From Lingula anatina (taxonomy: Eukaryota > Brachiopoda > Lingulata > Lingulida > Lingulidae): a stretch of 64,000 bases of DNA. Where the stretch lies: the NCBI RefSeq assembly GCF_001039355.2, contig NW_019775950.1, positions 1 through 64,000 on the forward strand. The letters run 5' to 3'. Numbering within the stretch: the first letter of the stretch is position 1; every line of letters starts with the position of its first letter. A model generated the notes under the pieces. It was given only the letters and a program-made list of their open reading frames with translations. It was not told where the DNA came from and made no database searches. Below are positions 58,401-64,000 of this stretch, piece after piece. Made by a program: the position numbers and the translations under genes.

Positions 58401-60902
58401 ATCCTATTCAGCGCTGTATTCACGCCCTAGCAAAATAAGCTTCAAGTAAGGAGTGAATAGGAGGAATGGAGTGGTGAAGGACATTCGTAGAAATTTTTGA
58501 TTTTGGACCCGTAGCCAAAAACAGCTGTGTCGAACCCTTTCCACTTCTTTTAAAGCCTCATACCGTTACTCGGTGGGCTCATGAAACTGTGACTGCAAAG
58601 TTCATGGTTATCCATTTGATATATCTTTTATAAAATATTTGTTTTATGTTTCGCCTCATTGTATATCTAGTCATTATCTCCACCTGTTTTTTTTTCTCCA
58701 TGCAAATACTGCAATTTGTTTATTTTCCACCTCGCTATCATCTTTCGCTCTTCATTACATCTGTTGCTGTTCACTTATCACACATGATAAATGAACACTG
58801 ACGCTGTATACAGCTCGCACCATAGAAATAAAATGAATGTAATTTACACTTTACCGAGCACGGGTTATGGCACTGGCACAATGACACCCCCTCCACGTCG
58901 CTCTCATACCCATAAGGGCATTTCTTGTCACATTTCCTGGAGTAAGTTTTGTCGGGTTTATCTCCCTGTGGGTAGAGAAGGTAGGAAGGCAGCGGTGCTA
59001 GGATACTGCCAGCAGTCCACTGAAATACGGGTTAAAACATAGTTAGAGTACTGGGATGAAAAGTAACAGCAAAACTGACCGCAATAGACGACCACTTGTA
59101 TGGCCCACGTCCAACAAATTTCACCCCCCCCCCCCCCCACATCAGATCAAAATGACTCTATTTATCTAGAGACATATCTGTGAATATCTGTGGAAAATCG
59201 ATGTCGCCCTGGCAGAGGGTACAGTGCCGCCGGAATCTCCCCTTACTTACCCTCCGGGTTGCTGCGGGTTGTACGGACGGCCTGGCTCGGTAACTATGGA
59301 AATAACATTGTCATCCATACGCTGTTTGGTTTCTATTAACAATAGTTCCATACCCTGCCCGTCGGGCAATTATCGTGACAAACTTTCTGCTAACAAAAGA
59401 GCCTAACCCTAGCTCGCTGAGATAAAGATCGAAGGTGAGAGTGGTCGCTATTAAGTGTTCGTCCAAGCGTTAATTGACCTTTAATGCGCGGTGGCTTCAC
59501 TCTACTTTGATCACTCTACTCTGATACGGAGATTTTAAGTATAAGAACTTGCCAACAGTGATCTTAAAAAGTCGCTTTACCAAAAAGATTCGGTGATGAC
59601 AGCAATTTTCGTGTACATTGTAGCTATGAATTGATTGAATTTACATAGAGTTTAATAAATGAATTTATGAATTTATTAAAGATCAAATAAAACACTACTC
59701 GTACATGTAATATTTATTAGGCTTCAAACTGTCTTTGCTATATACATATTATTAACAAGATTGAGTTTTATTTTTATAGTATGTCCTTATATTTCTATTA
59801 CCTTTGTTCATAGACGAAATGCATTTTTTCCAAAAAGACCTGACAGTTGTTTCAGTAATAAACATTCTGTTGCAGTTGATACATAACCCGGTATTGTTTG
59901 CTCGTGTCTATAGCAATCTATTTGCATCAGCTATAATAGAAACCTTAAGTGAGGCAATTAAGAAGGGGCAGACCGTGCTCGTTGAACCGACTAATTTGGG
60001 TGTCCGATAAGGATTGCTTGGGGATTCCCCTACCCTGTAATTATCATACGGCCTCTATTGTTCGACCATGTGGGGCAGGGTTGGGAAACCATACGGCCAT
60101 TTGGTAAGGGGAGATTCCGGCGGCACTGTACCCCTCCCCCTCGGAATGTGACTATTCCTACTTTACTACTCCCTTCCTTACTACTAGCCATAACTACATG
60201 TTATTGGAACTCAATAATCGCAATAAAACACACGAAATTATGCGAATACCACGTTTTGCTAAGAGAAAAAACGCAAACAAACTCCCTGGGGGACATAAAA
60301 AGTCGACTTTTACCATTGCAACTTACTTTCGGACCGAGTACTGATTGTAGTAATAGTTTAACTAGTAATACTAATGGTGGTGACGTCTAATTTTTCTTAT
60401 TTTCCCCACGATATGCAGATATGCAATAATCAGGAGGTTAGCAACAACTCAAAGAGACGATGGAGGTTTAGTCAAAATGAAGTCAAATCAAGTATAATAG
60501 TTTTCCATACGAGTTTGCTTGTGTAATTTTTCCGAAATATCTTGCAATGGGTTGTATTTATATCTGCACAAAAAGCGGTACGATAATAAAATCTAGATAA
60601 TACATTCTATGACACTTGACGTGTTATTTCTTATCTTTATACAATTGGTTGTAACAGCACCGGTAAATCCGAAAGTTGTGCGTTTTACTCAGTGATAGTC
60701 AACTACATGCCGCACATGTTGCTTAGCTAAGAGAAAGGACACGTGCACTTTTCATTTTTAAAAACTAACCTTCACAATTAACCCCTAGCCCTTCACACAA
60801 TTAAACTGAATTTCCTCAAATATCACCTCATAAAGTTTCATGAATTTGAATCAAAAGATATCTTACCTGTAAAAACCCGAACATCAGAAGCACGTGTTTC
60901 AT
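55493..60902 (-). CDS. Secreted antistasin-like/Kunitz-domain protein
   Basis: Four exons: 60902-60867, 59019-58855, 57989-57899, 55833-55493, with phases 0, 0, 1 and clean GT-AG sites; 210 residues. The signal peptide spans exons 1-2 (MKHVLLMFGFLQ joined to WTAGSILAPLP). Exon 2 encodes an antistasin-type motif KCDKKCPYGYESDVEG, then CQCHNPC. Exon 3 adds a short six-cysteine segment (CLDGFQCVV, LCNQDFC, SC). Exon 4 carries a Kunitz/BPTI-like domain of 50 or so residues (CTTGMTRWYYDQKTGKC, FFGCRGKGNNF, CKRKC) and a long basic tail (KLKRRKHSRK). Both domain types usually inhibit serine proteases in the extracellular space; the basic tail could bind glycosaminoglycans. The first Kunitz cysteine context is unusual, so inhibitory activity is uncertain. 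A TATA box precedes exon 1. Confidence 0.8.
56287..56314. repeat. Poly(G) tract
   Basis: Near-pure G run in the last intron of the antistasin/Kunitz gene. Such tracts often have length errors and could form a quadruplex. Confidence 0.9.
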
Positions 60903-60964
60903 CGTGTAATGTGTACAAGTTCATCTACTCTTGGTGAATCAGCTGAGCGAGAGGACGTGTTGAT

Positions 60965-60971
60965 ATTTATA
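60965..60971 (-). promoter_or_regulatory. TATA box of the antistasin/Kunitz gene
   Basis: TATAAAT on the minus strand, about 65 bases upstream of the ATG at 60902, leaving room for a short 5' UTR. A TATA box suits a regulated secreted-protein gene. Confidence 0.65.
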
Positions 60972-60974
60972 GCT

Positions 60975-63900
60975 CCTTCCTCCCACATACCGATCGCGAC
61001 GTGAAGGAGAGAATTATGTTTACTATGTTTTCATACCAAAGTAATCGTTTCTTAACAGGATGTTTTCGTTAAGAAAAGCAATTTGACCTTTCACCCGAGA
61101 AAAGAATGGCTCGGAGCGATGTCCGAGCGGGCGGAGATACCCTTAGACATCTATGGTTTGGAATTCGTTTACAAGATTTCGTCATTATTGATATTGTTAC
61201 CGTACAAACGTCATTCACATGTCAGAGTCACATTTCCAGCATCACGAAGCGGCCGAGCGCCTCTATTCTGTCACATTCCATCTCGACACCAAGACATTCG
61301 AAGTTGCCAACATGTGGGGAAAGAAAATTCTAGAAATGTTGTCTTTAGCATCGCATTACTGTCTACTTTAGCTATCATTATACACAATAAAATCACTGAC
61401 TCTTGACCTCGTAATTGTTTCGCTTTCCCCTCACTGTCGTTGATTGACACTTCCAAGTCTTTAAGTGAAACCGCAGACTGGCTGGAATGCTACCGTTTAC
61501 TGACATATTTGTCAATTATATCTTCACTAATGCGAACTCAATAAAAGGTGTGGGTGGAATTGAGATATTTTCAGTTAGATCATGAAGCAGATATTTCCAC
61601 TTTCTATAAATGCACGTAGGGAGTTTTTAAGCTTCCGCACTCACTGTATGTGGCAACGATAGCATGAATTCCGAAATATTCGTAATGATAAAACAAATTG
61701 CATTGAAAATAGATAAATAAATGAGATTTGAATTATCATAAATAAGAATAATCAAATCGCGACAACGGGAATGGATTTGTAGAAAAAGATACTTAAATAT
61801 TCATAATAAATATAAGAAAATAACGCTGAAGTGATGAAATATGATAAAATAATCAAATGAATAAGTCAGAAATGAAGGTAGTTTTGATGTGACGGTGGGT
61901 GATACTGATATATATTAACTGTTATTTTTATGATCACCACCACAACGCTGCCCCCCTCACCCCCTTATCCCCACTCCCCAACCACCATCACCGCGAAAAT
62001 GATAGCGAGTGGTTAGTTGTGACAATGAAAACGGCGTACTTTCACAGAACGAAGGAAATCTACCATCGATGTTTGTTTGGTTTAGAAGGACGTAGTTTCT
62101 CTAACGACGTTCAAGGCTAAGCCCAGTTGATTGAACATTTTAGTGTAATGTGACTCAGTTCGAAAAAGCTATTTCTGGCTTCCAACAGCTGCGTCCGAGA
62201 AATGTGTACGAACAACTTCAAACAGTAAGCAGTGTGTGGCCTTGTAATATTATAATGAGCAAACAGAACGAAGAAAACCCCAGAAATATGCCAAAATAAA
62301 TATTTACCATATTTATAAAGAAGCTGTATTGTTCGGAATCTGGTCCAAAATTTAATAGTTCCCAGAATATGAATGTTTTTTCTTCAATTAAAAACAAACT
62401 AACTGAAGAGAAAGCTGAACGACGCAAATTGTTTTGGCACGGAATTCGTGCAAAGGTTATTTGTTTTGGCCCTTGTTTTCGATTTCATATCACTGAACTT
62501 GCCAGACTCCCGTTTGAGGTGCAGGCATGCAGCCTTGCACGCAGTGTTACGCGTCAGTAGGCCGTAATATGTTGAATAACACGTGCGCGTGCCCGAGCGC
62601 GTGCGGTCAACCGCTTGCCAAGTTTCTTATATAAGCTTGATGTTACGGTCACACCGCGCTTTTAACCTTGATTTTATATTTATTATGCTTCATCGGAAAA
62701 ATTGAAGGTGCAGTTCAAATTTTATCTTCTCGTTAACATTTTCTTTCGGATAAAAATAGCGTTTAAACATGCACTCATTTTCAAAAAACATTATGCAGTA
62801 ATTCTGTGCCAACTAGTAAGACAGCGTGTTCAGCTTTAGCCACCTTGAATTTAAGAGGCCATTGAAAACTCACCACTCCGCTTTCGACAAGCCTCTGCTG
62901 TTTCAAGCAGTGGTTGGTCAGGGGCATACTGATAGGAAAGAGGTACCCTCTCTACCTTTGCTGCAGATTAAATATGGGCATTTTTTCTTCAGCAGCAGAA
63001 AATCGTGTCAAGAGTTGGCCAGTATCACCAGTATGTATGTGAATATCTAGAAAAAAAATCAATCTGTGACCCTGGTAGAGGGTAGGAGAGAGAGAGAGAG
63101 AGAGAGGGGTTTCCACTGACCTCTGGAACTCAGGGTGACAATAACTGGTCAATGGGTACTGAGATCTTCTATCTGTATTGCAGTAATCCTTCTTTTTTAG
63201 GTATGCCCGTATTCATCAGAGTTAAAACGTACTATGCTCCTTGCACTTAGAATTTATACGTCCATACTCCAACAGGGAGGCAGTGGTTGTCAGCACTAAT
63301 TATCTCAGTACAGTAACTGACAAGCCCCCATGTCAGGCACTAGGGACCGATATGTGCAAACTACAACCACCTTTGAAACAAAATCTCAAAGACTTCCATT
63401 CATTGCTAAAAAAAGATTTAGCATCAAAGGAGAAGGTTATATTAATGTACTTAAAGATAGCCGATGGGTAAACGTCCTGAGGAGATACTGAGTTGACTTA
63501 TGCTGTCCAGGTTGAAGTATGCTGTGCTTTTCATCAACATTTCACTTTTTCTTTTTTTTTTGAACCCGGTGCTTTTCATATTATATGTAAACAAAACAAA
63601 CGCAATTGCTCAACATTAATATTCATCAAGCATTTTAGTCAACAAAGTGGAATTTTGCATAATCTGTATGGAGAGTTCTTTCTCAAAGTCTTCTGCTGAT
63701 CACATCCGATCTGATGATTAATAAAACTGTTTACATGAGTCACAATCAATCATTTTCAAGAGAAAAAAAAATGCATATCATTATCTTCTTCATGATTTTT
63801 ACTCTACCAACTCCCTTTTAAGGAAAATATAACAGTATGCTGTGTTGAAGAATATGCAAATGAAAAAGCAAAGTCCTTCCTAAATGTACCTACTAAAAGC

Positions 63901-64000
63901 ATTTGGTTATTTTCAATTTTTTTAACTAGATATATTCAGCTAACACACTCCTGAACTTACACTTACTTACACTCTGCCCAACAAAAAATAAATCAAATAA
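60975..64000. other. Region without a supported gene
   Basis: Several open frames up to 107 codons (for example 61083-61406 +) show no recognised domain or splice support. A GA microsatellite lies at about 63087-63108. A GC-richer patch with alternating purine-pyrimidine steps lies near 62580-62620. Nothing else is seen. Confidence 0.5.

Noticed and set aside
61083-61406. 107-codon plus-strand open frame
   Set aside because: No recognised family, no polyadenylation or splice context.

Overview
This window is nuclear DNA from an animal. Genes are split by GT-AG introns, the sequence is AT-rich, microsatellites and MITE-like repeats are scattered through introns, and the recognisable genes are metazoan orthologues (BTBD9, METTL15, TECPR2, DHRS7) plus an otopetrin and a secreted antistasin/Kunitz protein. 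A heterozygous, probably marine invertebrate fits best. An antistasin domain suits a lophotrochozoan, cnidarian or invertebrate deuterostome, but the species cannot be fixed from the sequence alone.

Layout. 1-1.2 kb: last exon of an otopetrin proton channel (+). 3.2 kb: TATA box and possible non-coding first exon (+). 6.1-6.5 kb: three transmembrane helices of a family-B-like GPCR (+), cut by an N at 6509. 6.5-16.0 kb: a multi-exon pseudokinase related to type II TGF-beta/BMP receptors, with about 900 residues inserted late in its kinase fold (+). 17.4-23.2 kb: BTBD9 (-), divergent from METTL15 (+, 25.5-26.6 kb) across a compact shared promoter near 24.1 kb. 29.7-46.4 kb: TECPR2 (-), an autophagy/ER-exit adaptor with an N-terminal WD-type propeller, a disordered centre, tectonin repeats and a C-terminal LIR-like motif. 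47.5-50.7 kb: DHRS7 (+), head to head with TECPR2. 53.4-60.9 kb: a secreted antistasin-like/Kunitz gene (-) with two candidate alternative last exons. 61-64 kb: no supported gene.

Assembly. Single Ns at 6509, 30323 and 34774 look like contig joins. The piece 30324-34773 overlaps both neighbours: its 31556-32903 repeats 28969-30320 with allele-like differences, and its 32905-34773 repeats 34775-36644 almost exactly. The left contig stops and the right contig starts at adjacent points of the middle piece. It is therefore a redundant haplotig lying inside TECPR2, and a naive gene model would contain falsely repeated tectonin modules.

Most interesting items: the BMPR2-like pseudokinase with its giant insertion; a 606-bp transposable element with 8-bp target duplications carrying a RecQ-helicase fragment in a BTBD9 intron; alternative terminal exons in the inhibitor gene; a 36-nt TECPR2 microexon that looks like a partial copy of the next exon's start; and a relic duplication around DHRS7 exon 3.
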